A DNA stretch of 64,000 nucleotides, from NCBI RefSeq assembly GCF_001424425.1, contig NZ_LMPT01000019.1, positions 266,508 through 330,507 of the forward strand. Direction: 5' to 3'. The DNA is from Acidovorax sp. Leaf191 (GTDB lineage: Bacteria; Pseudomonadota; Gammaproteobacteria; Burkholderiales; Burkholderiaceae_C). Below, piece by piece: positions 25,493 through 35,140 of this stretch. The position numbers were made by a program, and so were the translations under genes. How positions within the stretch are numbered: position 1 is the first letter of the stretch; each line of letters starts with the position of its first letter. The notes under the pieces were generated by a model, which ran no database searches, was not told the DNA's origin, and was given only the letters and a program-made list of their open reading frames with translations.

Positions 25493-25531
25493 CGGCGGTT
25501 GTGCGTGTGAGCACGCTTTTTGGATGAAGAC

Positions 25532-26170
25532 ATGTTTTTTGTGACTGTGAACCGGCGTTTTGCCGTGACGGCTTTGGTTGCTGGTGGTGTGCTGGCAGCC
25601 GTGCCCGCGGCCGCTGCGCCATTGCCCCAGGATGCCTCGCCCACGGCGCGCCGGCTGGTGCGCTGGGCCACCGACACGGCCGACCACCAGGGCCTGCCGT
25701 TTGCCGTGATCGACAAGCCAGCCGCGCGCATCCATGTGTTTTCGGCACAGGGGCAGTGGCTGGGCAGCTCGCCGGTGCTGCTGGGCGCGGCGCTGGGCGA
25801 CCGGTCGGCGCCGGACATCGGCCAGCGCCCGCTGTCGCAGATCCGCCCCGAAGAGCGCACCACGCCCGCTGGGCGCTTCGTCACCGAGCCCGGGCGCAAT
25901 TTGAAGGGCGACGACATCGTCTGGATCGACTACGACGCCGCCGTGTCGCTGCACCGGGTGCGCAGCGTGAGCGCCGCCGAGCGCCGCCACCAGCGCCTGG
26001 CCAGCCAGGGCGCGCAGGACAAGCGCATCAGCTACGGCTGCGTGAATGCGCCCGAGGCGTTCTACAACCAGTTCATCGCACCGCTGTTCGGCCAGTCGCG
26101 GGGCGTGATCTATGTGCTGCCCGACACGGAGCCGTTTGCTACTATTTTTGTAGCTGCTAGCGCTTACTAG
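25532..26170 (+). CDS. L,D-transpeptidase (YkuD fold), exported
   Basis: A 212-residue protein with an N-terminal signal (RRFAVTALVAGGVLAAVPAAAA), so it acts in the periplasm. The YkuD catalytic pattern is in KRISYGCVNAP, where the cysteine is the nucleophile, preceded by the supporting strand VWIDYDAAVSLHRV. Such enzymes form or edit peptidoglycan cross-links or anchor lipoproteins. The start ATG 25532 is preferred over a TTG at 25520. The last ten or so residues (ATIFVAASAY) and the stop are encoded by a family A repeat, so the natural C-terminus was probably replaced. Confidence 0.82.
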   Translation: MFFVTVNRRFAVTALVAGGVLAAVPAAAAPLPQDASPTARRLVRWATDTADHQGLPFAVIDKPAARIHVFSAQGQWLGSSPVLLGAALGDRSAPDIGQRPLSQIRPEERTTPAGRFVTEPGRNLKGDDIVWIDYDAAVSLHRVRSVSAAERRHQRLASQGAQDKRISYGCVNAPEAFYNQFIAPLFGQSRGVIYVLPDTEPFATIFVAASAY

Positions 26171-26198
26171 TCAAGCGGTAAAGGCATTTTTCAATCAA
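26138..26198. repeat. Short interspersed repeat, family A, copy 4 (end of L,D-transpeptidase)
   Basis: Reads GCTACTATTTTTGTAGCTG, then CTAGCGCTTACTAG, then CAAGCGGTAAAGGCATTTTTC. It is the best-preserved copy together with the one at 39557. Its first half is translated as the C-terminus of the preceding gene. Confidence 0.8.
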
Positions 26199-26264
26199 AT
26201 TCCGGCGCGCGCAGCGCAGTGGCCCGCACGACAGCCCCGGCAGAACCACTGCCAAATTCCCGGC

Positions 26265-27278
26265 TCAGGCGCTGGCGGGCTCCAGCTTGAACACCGCCCG
26301 CCGCTCGCCCACCTGCAAGCCCTTGGCGTTGACGATGCGTGCGGACCGGCGCGGGGCCAGTGCCTCGCGCTGACCGGCATCCAGCCAGCCGAGCTGGTCC
26401 ATCACCTCCACGGCGGCCGCGACCTGCGCCACCATGCTGCCGTCCATGACCTTGAGCGCAAAGGCCTCGCCCCGGCTGCGGCTTCCCACCACCTGCACGC
26501 CGTCGGCGCCGGTCTTGGATACCCAGTCACCCTGCCCGGCCCGCATAAAGTCCAGGTCATGCCGCCCGGTGCCCGAACCCAGTTCGGGCCGCGCGACCAT
26601 CGCGTCGGCCAGCGTGGTCAGGCTGTGGTGCAACGCAGTATCCGGTGCGCCGCCCGCCAGACGCGCATAGCCGCGCGCCAGGTGGGCCAGCGGCATGGCG
26701 TAGTTGGGCGCCGAGCAGCCGTCGATGCCCATGGGCATTTGGTCGGGCGCCAGGCCCACGGCCTGCGCCACATGGTCACGAATGGCCACCTGCAGCGGGT
26801 GCGCCGGGTCCAGATGCCCCTCCAGCGGCAAGCCCTGCTGCACGCAGTGCGCCACAAAACCCGCGTGCTTGCCGCTGCAGTTGTTGTGGCGCTCGTCGGG
26901 CACGAAGCCTGCGGACATCGTGCCCAGCCCCAGCTCTGCGAACAGCGGCCGGTGGCAGCCGCACTGCAGCGCGTGGTAGTCCTGGCCCACGGTGGCCAGC
27001 ATGCGCTCGGCCTGCTGCACGTGCATCGGTTCGCCGTTGTGGCTGGCGCACAGCAGGGCCAGCTCGCCCTGGCCCCAGCCCAGTGCGGCCGCGCCGCCGG
27101 CCTGCATGAACGGCAGCGCCTGGAAGGCCTTGATGGTGGAGCGGGTGAAGGTGACGGTGTACGGGTCGCCCACGCGGGCCAGCACCTTGCCTTCGCGGTT
27201 GGACACCGCCACGGCACCCCAGTGCTGGCACTCTGCAAAGCCGCCGCGGCTGACGTCGATCAACGGTACGAAACCCAT
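26265..27278 (-). CDS. L-asparaginase, Rhizobium etli type (asparaginase II family)
   Basis: A 337-residue enzyme hydrolysing asparagine to aspartate and ammonia. It belongs to the PF06089-like family, unrelated to E. coli AnsA/AnsB: the SXXK pair is in RSTIK (Ser47, Lys50), with ALLCASHNGEPMHV, CGCH, NNCSGKHAGFVAHC and GIDGCSAPNYAMPL. There is no signal peptide, so it is cytoplasmic. It is the second gene of an operon with a periplasmic acylase, starting 22 bases after that gene ends. The pairing suggests the acylase may release an amino acid amide or similar product, but this is inference. Confidence 0.88.
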   Translation of the reverse strand: MGFVPLIDVSRGGFAECQHWGAVAVSNREGKVLARVGDPYTVTFTRSTIKAFQALPFMQAGGAAALGWGQGELALLCASHNGEPMHVQQAERMLATVGQDYHALQCGCHRPLFAELGLGTMSAGFVPDERHNNCSGKHAGFVAHCVQQGLPLEGHLDPAHPLQVAIRDHVAQAVGLAPDQMPMGIDGCSAPNYAMPLAHLARGYARLAGGAPDTALHHSLTTLADAMVARPELGSGTGRHDLDFMRAGQGDWVSKTGADGVQVVGSRSRGEAFALKVMDGSMVAQVAAAVEVMDQLGWLDAGQREALAPRRSARIVNAKGLQVGERRAVFKLEPASA

Positions 27279-27300
27279 GGTGTATTCCTTGCAGGCCGCG

Positions 27301-29850
27301 TCACTTCGCGGCGGTGTCGGGGGTCAGCGTGAGCGTATGCACCCAGCGTGCGGGCTCGCGCTGCAGCGCGCGGTAGCCGGTGGCCGCCCAGGTGGCGCTC
27401 ATGTCGCGGTAACGCGGCGAGAACACCAGGCCGCTCTGGCCCGTCTGGTAGATGAAGCGCGACTGCTCCAGGTCGGCCAGGTCGTACACCGCGCGCAGCG
27501 ATGCCGCATGGCGGTTGACGAACGGGCCGCTGGCCTCGCCCGCGTTGTACTGGCCCACGTTCACCGTGTAGCCGTCGCCATGCGAGGGCACGCTCACGTC
27601 GAAGAAACGGGCCAAGGCCGGCACGTTGCCAAAAGGCCGGTGCACGCTGAGCGCGGGGTGTGCCGCGCCCCAGCGCCACTGGGCCGGGTCTGCGCCATAG
27701 GCGGCCTGCAGGCGGTCGAGCGCACGGCCCAGGGCGGCGGCGGACTGCTCGGCGCAGGTCGCGGGCTGGCACCACCAGGTGTCGTTGCGCTCCAGGATGC
27801 CCTCCAGCGCCGCACGGTAGTCGCGCTTGCCGTAGGTGGCGGTGAAGCGGTCCTCGCCGATGCGCGGGACGATGAGGCCGCGGGCCAGCTCGTCCGTCCA
27901 GGCGGCAAAGATCAACGGGGCCGGCTTGTTCGCGTCCATCACGCCATCGAAGCCCTGCAGCTGTTTGTGCGCTGCGGCTGCCAATGCATGGGACGACTGT
28001 GCCTGCTGCAAGTACGGCAGCAGGCGGCGCGCCGCGAGCGATGTGATGTCGCGGTGGATGGCCTGCATGCTGGCCGCGTCGTGCTTCGGCGTGGCTTCGA
28101 TCAATTGTGCGATGCGGTCGTAGCGGTAGGGCAAGGCCCAGTCCTGGGTCAGGAAGTGCGGGTAGTCGGGGGGCGTCACGCGCTGGTTGGCGGTGGCGAT
28201 CCATCCCTTGCTGCCGTCGTCCTGCGGGGTCTGGTCGTACGGTATCCAGCCCTTCCAGTCGTAGCGCGCATCCCATCCCGGCGACGGGGCCACGCCGCGG
28301 ATGTCGTTGGCGGCATCGCGCAGCGGCGCGCGGCCTGCGGCCTTGAAGCGGATGGTGCCCTGGTCGTCGGCCGCCACCACGCTCTGCATGGGCGAGTGGT
28401 AGTGCGCCAGGCCCGCAAACAGCGCGTCCACGCTCTTGGACTGGTTGGTCTTGAAGCCCGCGACCACGGTCTGGTTGTCGTCGTCCAGCGCGCTCCAGCG
28501 CAGCGCCAGCACGTACTTGCCCAGGTCCAGCACCTCGGCGTGCGACTTCTGCGCGTCGCTCAGCACCGGGCCGTGCCGCGTGCTGCGCAGCGGCACCTTC
28601 ACGTCGGCCTCGCCCTTGACGCGGATGGTCTCGTTGCGCACCGTGAACGGCGCCCAGCCGTCGGGCGTGCGGTACTGCGTGGGGTCGGCGGGGTTGATCT
28701 GCTCCAGGTACAGGTCCTGCACATCGGGCCCGGTGTTGGTGAAGCCCCAGGCCACCTTGTCGGTGCGGCCCAGCACGACGAAGGGCAGGCCCGGCAAGGT
28801 GGCGCCCACCGCGTCGATGGGCGCGATCGGCGTGCCGTCGGCGGCCTTGCCGGCCGGTGCCTGCAGCCCCGCGAAATACCAGATGGCGGGGGCCGACAGG
28901 CCCAGGTGCGGGTCGTTGGCCAGCAGCGGCTTGCCGCTCACGGTGCGCGTGCCAGCGATCACCCAGTTGTTGCTGCCCTTGCCCTCGTTGGTGCCCGCGT
29001 TGCGCGTGAGCTCGTCGGCCCAGGCCAGCATGCCGGCGCTGATCTGGCGGGACAGAGGGCCTCGGGCCTGCCGCCCGGCCACACCGGCCACGTCTTCTGC
29101 TGCGGAGCCCGGCACGGCCGCGGTGGAGCCCGCCCCGGCCGCGCGGTACACCCCCAGCTGGCGGTACAGCGCCGCCAGGTCGGCCGTTGCGGCGGGCTTC
29201 TCGCCAGGGTATGGCGGCATCAGCTGCCACAAGCGTTCGGTGTCGAGCGTGCGGGCCACCGACAGGCGCGCAAACTCGGTGCCCCAGTTGCCGCCCAGGT
29301 CCAGCGCCATCATCAGCGCCCAGCCCACGCTGTCTTCGGGCTCCCACACGGCACCCCGGTCGCCTCCGGGCTTGGCGCCCAGCAGCAGGAACTCCGGCGG
29401 CAGCGCCTGCGGGCGCTGGTTGTGGAAGGCGTGGATGCCCTGGCTGTAGGCCTGCAGCGCCTCTTTGGCGTATGGCGGCAGCCCCGCATACTGGCGGCGC
29501 GCCACGCCCATGATGTCCAGCGCGCGCATGAGCTTGTCGGTCTCCAGCGTGGCGGGGCCGAACAGTTCGGACAGCTCGCCGTGCATCACGCGGCGGTTGA
29601 ACTCGAGCTGCCAGGTGCGCTCCTGCGCATGCACGTAGCCCATCGCAAACCAGGCGTCCTGCGGGGTCTGCGCCCGCACGTGCGTCACGTCGGCCGCATC
29701 GCGCTGCACCTGCACCGCCTGGGCCAGGCCCGCCACGCTGAGCTTGCCGTCCAGCGCCGCAAAACTGCGCTGCACATACACCGCTGCGCCGGTCCCGGCG
29801 AGCAACGCCACCGCCACCAGGCCGACGGCGGTCCGCTTCATCCATGCCAT
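27301..29850 (-). CDS. Penicillin-acylase-family Ntn hydrolase
   Basis: An 849-residue precursor that should cleave itself into two chains. The N-terminal signal is VGLVAVALLAGTGAAVYV. The alpha-chain family pattern AWFAMGYVHAQERTWQLEFNRR is near residues 67-87. The nucleophile Ser293 stands in GKGSNNWVIAGT, becoming the N-terminus of the beta chain. LLANDPHLGLSAP and PGLPFVVLGRTDKVAWGFT follow as usual. Members hydrolyse amide bonds of penicillins, acyl-homoserine lactones or acyl-amino acids. The SNNW start is closer to penicillin/cephalosporin acylases than to PvdQ. The start ATG 29850 is preferred over an upstream one at 29904. Confidence 0.88.
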   Translation of the reverse strand: MAWMKRTAVGLVAVALLAGTGAAVYVQRSFAALDGKLSVAGLAQAVQVQRDAADVTHVRAQTPQDAWFAMGYVHAQERTWQLEFNRRVMHGELSELFGPATLETDKLMRALDIMGVARRQYAGLPPYAKEALQAYSQGIHAFHNQRPQALPPEFLLLGAKPGGDRGAVWEPEDSVGWALMMALDLGGNWGTEFARLSVARTLDTERLWQLMPPYPGEKPAATADLAALYRQLGVYRAAGAGSTAAVPGSAAEDVAGVAGRQARGPLSRQISAGMLAWADELTRNAGTNEGKGSNNWVIAGTRTVSGKPLLANDPHLGLSAPAIWYFAGLQAPAGKAADGTPIAPIDAVGATLPGLPFVVLGRTDKVAWGFTNTGPDVQDLYLEQINPADPTQYRTPDGWAPFTVRNETIRVKGEADVKVPLRSTRHGPVLSDAQKSHAEVLDLGKYVLALRWSALDDDNQTVVAGFKTNQSKSVDALFAGLAHYHSPMQSVVAADDQGTIRFKAAGRAPLRDAANDIRGVAPSPGWDARYDWKGWIPYDQTPQDDGSKGWIATANQRVTPPDYPHFLTQDWALPYRYDRIAQLIEATPKHDAASMQAIHRDITSLAARRLLPYLQQAQSSHALAAAAHKQLQGFDGVMDANKPAPLIFAAWTDELARGLIVPRIGEDRFTATYGKRDYRAALEGILERNDTWWCQPATCAEQSAAALGRALDRLQAAYGADPAQWRWGAAHPALSVHRPFGNVPALARFFDVSVPSHGDGYTVNVGQYNAGEASGPFVNRHAASLRAVYDLADLEQSRFIYQTGQSGLVFSPRYRDMSATWAATGYRALQREPARWVHTLTLTPDTAAK

Positions 29851-29925
29851 ATTGATCTGTCTCCGATACTGTCTTGAAGGGGCCGGCGCGGCGGGTGCGC
29901 GCATGCCAAAAGGGGGGCCCGGCCG

Positions 29926-30855
29926 TCAGCCCAGGTGGACGTTCGCACCTGCGACCTGGAAGTTCATGACCGGTGCGCTGGGCTCGTTGAACGACACGCC
30001 CAGCGCAATCTGCCCGGTGCCGTGCAGGATGCAGGCATCGCGGCGCAGCCGCACCGGCGCGTCGCTGCCGTCAAAGCGCACCCAGGTGCCGAAGCTGCTC
30101 ATGTCGGTCAGCAGGAACCCGCTGTTGCGCCAGTCGATGCGGGCATGCAGGCGCGACACGCGGGGGTCGTTGATGCACAGCTGGGCGTGGTTGGCGCGCC
30201 CCACATGCACCGGTGCGTCCGACGAGCTGAAGGACATGTCCACCCCGTGCCACGAGAACTGGATCTGCCCCAGGATGGAATCGGCGGGCGCGAAGCTGCT
30301 GACCAGGGCGGCCTGCATGGTGAGCGAGTCGGGCGCTTCGTCCTCGCGCCATTCGACCTGGTAGAGCATGAGCGATTCGGCCTTGCCGCGGATCTCCATC
30401 ATGCCGAGCTTGCGGTACCAGACGTCGGGCGCGGCACCTGCGAGCAGCACCGTGGTCTCGGTGGCCCAGATCTCGGCCGGGCCGGCACGCTCGCACAGGC
30501 GGGACGCGACGTTGACGGCGTCGCCATAGCAGTCGCCATCCACGTCGATCACTTCGCCGCTGGCCACGCCCACCCGGATGTCCATGCGCAGGGGCTGGGG
30601 CCAGCGTCCTAGCCGCAGCTTGTGCTGGCGCAGCATGGTGGCCATGGCGGACACGCCGCCGGCCGCATCGCCGAACACGCCCAGCACGCCATCACCCAGC
30701 GTCTTGACCACCCGCCCGCCGTGGGTCTCGATGGTGCCGCTGATCCACTGCGTGACCTGCGTCACCGCCTCGGCAGCCCGCTCGTTGCCCAAAGCTTCGT
30801 ACAGCGCCGCACTGCCCGATATGTCCGCGAAGACCATCGTTGAGAGCACACTCAT
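29926..30855 (-). CDS. Class III adenylate/guanylate cyclase domain fused to FHA domain
   Basis: A 309-residue soluble protein. Residues about 1-165 form a class III nucleotide cyclase domain: metal-binding Asp11 in FADISGS and Asp55 in KTLGDGVLGVFGD, then RVGVASGEV and YGDAVNVASRLCERA. Residues about 215-285 form an FHA phosphothreonine-binding domain (VHVGRANHAQLCI, RVSRLHARIDW, LTDMSSFGTWV). The FHA asparagine of the SXNG signature is a phenylalanine, so the site may be altered. An FHA domain suggests input from a Ser/Thr kinase, yet no kinase gene is nearby. Catalytic activity and nucleotide specificity are unproven. Confidence 0.85.
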   Translation of the reverse strand: MSVLSTMVFADISGSAALYEALGNERAAEAVTQVTQWISGTIETHGGRVVKTLGDGVLGVFGDAAGGVSAMATMLRQHKLRLGRWPQPLRMDIRVGVASGEVIDVDGDCYGDAVNVASRLCERAGPAEIWATETTVLLAGAAPDVWYRKLGMMEIRGKAESLMLYQVEWREDEAPDSLTMQAALVSSFAPADSILGQIQFSWHGVDMSFSSSDAPVHVGRANHAQLCINDPRVSRLHARIDWRNSGFLLTDMSSFGTWVRFDGSDAPVRLRRDACILHGTGQIALGVSFNEPSAPVMNFQVAGANVHLG

Positions 30856-31020
30856 GAACGCTGGCCTATTAGTAACATCATGTGAATCAGTTTAGACCAA
30901 GCTCCCTGGCGGCGCACACACAAAACCGTCAAGAATCGTTGCGCCAGGCGGCCAGGCTTCGTACCGGGCAGGTTTGCCGGCCCGCCGGCAGGACGGCGAC
31001 CCGAACTGCGTAAAAGTTGG

Positions 31021-31043
31021 CAACAAATCCGCTTGATTTGTTG
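31021..31043. promoter_or_regulatory. A/T-rich inverted repeat in a divergent gap
   Basis: CAACAAATC (31021-31029) and GATTTGTTG (31035-31043) are exact inverse copies around CGCTT. It stands out in this GC-rich region and lies in the 286-base gap between the divergent cyclase gene and the small gene at 31142. It could be a protein-binding site; the following TCTTTCT makes a weak terminator possible too. Confidence 0.4.
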
Positions 31044-31141
31044 TCTTTCTGCAAAAACAGGAGCAACACCCTTGCGCCGATGCGAGCTCCCGCTTAATTT
31101 GGCCGGCCCTGTTACAAAAACCCTGCCTCACTTTCCCCACC

Positions 31142-31498
31142 ATGCGCTGGAACAAGCCCAATGTCCGCAACAACCTGCACGACCTGCTCGGCCGTGACAA
31201 GCCGTCGTCCACGGCGTGGGTGCGCGACCAGGGCCTGGAGGACGTGCGCCGGGCCATGCTGCAAAGCCTGATGGGCACGACCGGGTGCGAAGTCGCCCGG
31301 ATGAGCATGCGCCTGCGCTATGCCGCGGACATCGAGGCGCTGTGGTACCTGCGCATCGACCTGTTCAAGACGCTGCTACTGCTGCGCGGCGACATCAGCG
31401 CGCAGCGGACCATCGATGAGCTCACCATCCTGTTCCAAGGCCAACTGCCGCGGTCGCCGCGCCCGCCGCAGGCGCCCCATCTGCCGCCCATGCACTGA
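31142..31498 (+). CDS. Small hypothetical protein
   Basis: A 118-residue protein beginning MRWNKPNVRNNLHDLLGRDKPSS and containing TAWVRDQGLEDVRRAMLQSL, RMSMRLRYAADIEALWYLRIDLFKTLLLLRGD and a proline-rich tail (PRSPRPPQAPHLPPMH). I do not recognise the family. It is soluble and helical, without cysteine motifs. Its codon use and the clean start suggest a real gene. The neighbours, a cyclase-FHA gene on one side and ldcA converging on the other, do not reveal a role. Confidence 0.6.
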   Translation: MRWNKPNVRNNLHDLLGRDKPSSTAWVRDQGLEDVRRAMLQSLMGTTGCEVARMSMRLRYAADIEALWYLRIDLFKTLLLLRGDISAQRTIDELTILFQGQLPRSPRPPQAPHLPPMH

Positions 31499-31533
31499 GC
31501 GCCGCGCAAGCGCTCAGCCCTCCAAGGCCAGCG

Positions 31534-32535
31534 TCAGCTCTGGTGCCCCCAGTAGATCAGCGCATCGCGCTCTTCCACCGACAGCGACACCGTGGCGCCC
31601 ACGGGCAGCAGGACCTTGGTCTCCACATGGCCGAACGGCAGGTTGGTCAGCACCGGCGCCTTGATCTGCGTGCGCAGCCAGTCCACCACCGACTGCAGCT
31701 TGTAGCCCTTGTCGTGGGGCGCGAGCTTGAAGTTGGTGAACTGCCCCAGCACCACGGCCTTTTGCTGGGCCAGCACCCCGGCGTGCAGCAGCTGGGTGAG
31801 CATGCGCTCGATGCGGTAGGGGTGCTCGTGCACGTCTTCAATGAACAGCACGCCGCCCTTGATGGCCGGCAGGTACGGCGTGCCCACCAGCGAGGCCAGC
31901 ACGGCCAGGTTGCCGCCCCACAGCGTGGCGCTTTTCACGTACACGTTGGGCACTGCGGGCTTGCCGGTGATGGCGTTGGGTTTTTCGTTGTTCATGCGCC
32001 AGCCCGTGCCTTCGCCGTGGCCGGTGAGCAGGTCGTCGAAACAGGCTTCCATGATGTCGTCCGGCTCGCCCGCCACGCCGAAGTCGGCGCCCAGCGACGG
32101 GCCCGCCCACGAGGTAGCGCCTGTCTTGGCCAGCAGCGCCATCTGGAACGCCGTGAAGTCGCTGACGCCCACGAAGCGCATGCCGCCCGCGATGGCCTTG
32201 GCCACCGCCTTGTAGCGAATGCCCGGCAGGATGCGCGACAGGCCGTAGCCGCCGCGCGAGATCAGCGCCACATCGGCGCCGCTGGCCGCCGCGCGGTGGA
32301 TGGCGGCCAGGCGCGTGTCGTCGTCGCCCGCAAAGCGGGTGTGCGTGGCCAGCGCGTCCACGTCCACCTCCACCTCGTGGCCCAGGGCCTTCAGGCGGGC
32401 GATGCCGCGCTTGAACGCGGCCTTGTCGCGCACCGCGCTGGAGGGCGAGTAGATGTAGATGTGCTGGGGGCCGTGGTCGTGGCTGCACTCGGAATGGTCG
32501 TGATCGTGGTGGTGATCGTGTGCGTGGTCGTGCAA
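31534..32535 (-). CDS. ldcA: LD-carboxypeptidase with His-rich N-terminus
   Basis: A 333-residue S66-family enzyme that trims the terminal D-alanine from murein tetrapeptides in peptidoglycan recycling. The nucleophile Ser125 is in VGVSDFTAFQ, the catalytic glutamate is in GVLFIEDVHEHPYRIERML and the histidine in LPFGHVETKVLLPVG. The first 25 residues contain eleven histidines and five aspartates (MHDHAHDHHHDHDH and on), a stretch not part of the catalytic fold and resembling a metal-binding tail. It is the last gene of an operon with the TadA fusion, 58 bases upstream. Confidence 0.9.
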   Translation of the reverse strand: MHDHAHDHHHDHDHSECSHDHGPQHIYIYSPSSAVRDKAAFKRGIARLKALGHEVEVDVDALATHTRFAGDDDTRLAAIHRAAASGADVALISRGGYGLSRILPGIRYKAVAKAIAGGMRFVGVSDFTAFQMALLAKTGATSWAGPSLGADFGVAGEPDDIMEACFDDLLTGHGEGTGWRMNNEKPNAITGKPAVPNVYVKSATLWGGNLAVLASLVGTPYLPAIKGGVLFIEDVHEHPYRIERMLTQLLHAGVLAQQKAVVLGQFTNFKLAPHDKGYKLQSVVDWLRTQIKAPVLTNLPFGHVETKVLLPVGATVSLSVEERDALIYWGHQS

Positions 32536-32593
32536 AGCGCTCAGGCCGTGAAGGGGCCTGCTCCGTCAAAAAGAGGGGTCGTGCGGGGCCAGG

Positions 32594-34289
<1,696 letters not shown>

Positions 34290-34394
34290 GCCTGTGCTCC
34301 CTGTGCTGTGCAGGACTGCACTGTAAACCGGGACGGCCCGCTCCTTGCGCGCAGTGCGTGCGCCCGTGGGCCTCTCGGTACGATTCAGCGCATG

Positions 34395-35036
34395 TCAGTG
34401 TGTCAGGGGCAGCGCCGCGCCCATCAGCCCGAACAGCCCGCCGCAGGCACGGTTGAACTTTTTGCCGGTGCGCTGCAGCCAGGGGCGGATGCGGTGCGCG
34501 AGGCTCGCCAGGCCGAATTCGACCGAACACTCGACCACCGCGAAGGTGCCCGCCATCACCACGAACTGCAGCCACAGGTCGCGCCCTGGCGCTATGAACT
34601 GCGGCAAGAAGGCGCCGTAGAACAGCAGCACCTTGGGGTTGGAAATGGCGGCCAGCAGGCCCTGGCGCCACAGCCTGGCGCCGGTGGCAGTGCGGGTGCC
34701 CGCGGCGGGGTCCATGGCCTCCGCCGCGGGCAGGGCCTCCTGCAGTTGCATCGCCGGTGCCCGCCACAGCTGGATGCCCAGCCACACCAGGTAGGCACCG
34801 CCCACCCACTTCATCGCCGTGAGCGCGTGGGCCGACGACTGCAGCAGCGCGCCGATGCCCAGCATGGACAGCCCGATCAGGCCCACAAACCCCACCGCCC
34901 CACCCGCGATGGTCCACAGCGTGCGCACGCGCCCGTGCAGCGCGCCATGGGCCAGCACCAGCAGGCTGTTGGGCCCCGGGGTCAACGACAGCCCGACGAC
35001 CGCCAACAGGTAGACGAGCCAGATCTTCAAGTCCAT
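34395..35036 (-). CDS. LysE/RhtB-family amino acid exporter
   Basis: A 213-residue inner-membrane protein of about six helices with the family start LKIWLVYLLAVVGLSLTPGPNSLLVLAHGA. Other marks are WVGGAYLVWLGIQLWRAP and AISNPKVLLFYGAFLPQF. Members export amino acids or homoserine lactones. ATG 35036 fits the family N-terminus; an upstream ATG at 35129 would add 31 non-hydrophobic residues. It is divergent from a GlxA-type regulator, 104 bases apart, which probably controls it. Confidence 0.9.
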   Translation of the reverse strand: MDLKIWLVYLLAVVGLSLTPGPNSLLVLAHGALHGRVRTLWTIAGGAVGFVGLIGLSMLGIGALLQSSAHALTAMKWVGGAYLVWLGIQLWRAPAMQLQEALPAAEAMDPAAGTRTATGARLWRQGLLAAISNPKVLLFYGAFLPQFIAPGRDLWLQFVVMAGTFAVVECSVEFGLASLAHRIRPWLQRTGKKFNRACGGLFGLMGAALPLTH

Positions 35037-35140
35037 CGCCGCACCATTCCATTCCTCTGAAACATGTGCGCAGTCTAGGTGGCGGTGGCCCGCTGCGGCG
35101 AATCCAATCTGGCTATTATCAATACCCAACTGGACACTCC

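Noticed and set aside
26992-29877. 961-codon plus-strand frame opposite the acylase
   Set aside because: Arg/His/Val-rich and without motif; the minus-strand acylase has an intact nucleophile and signal peptide.
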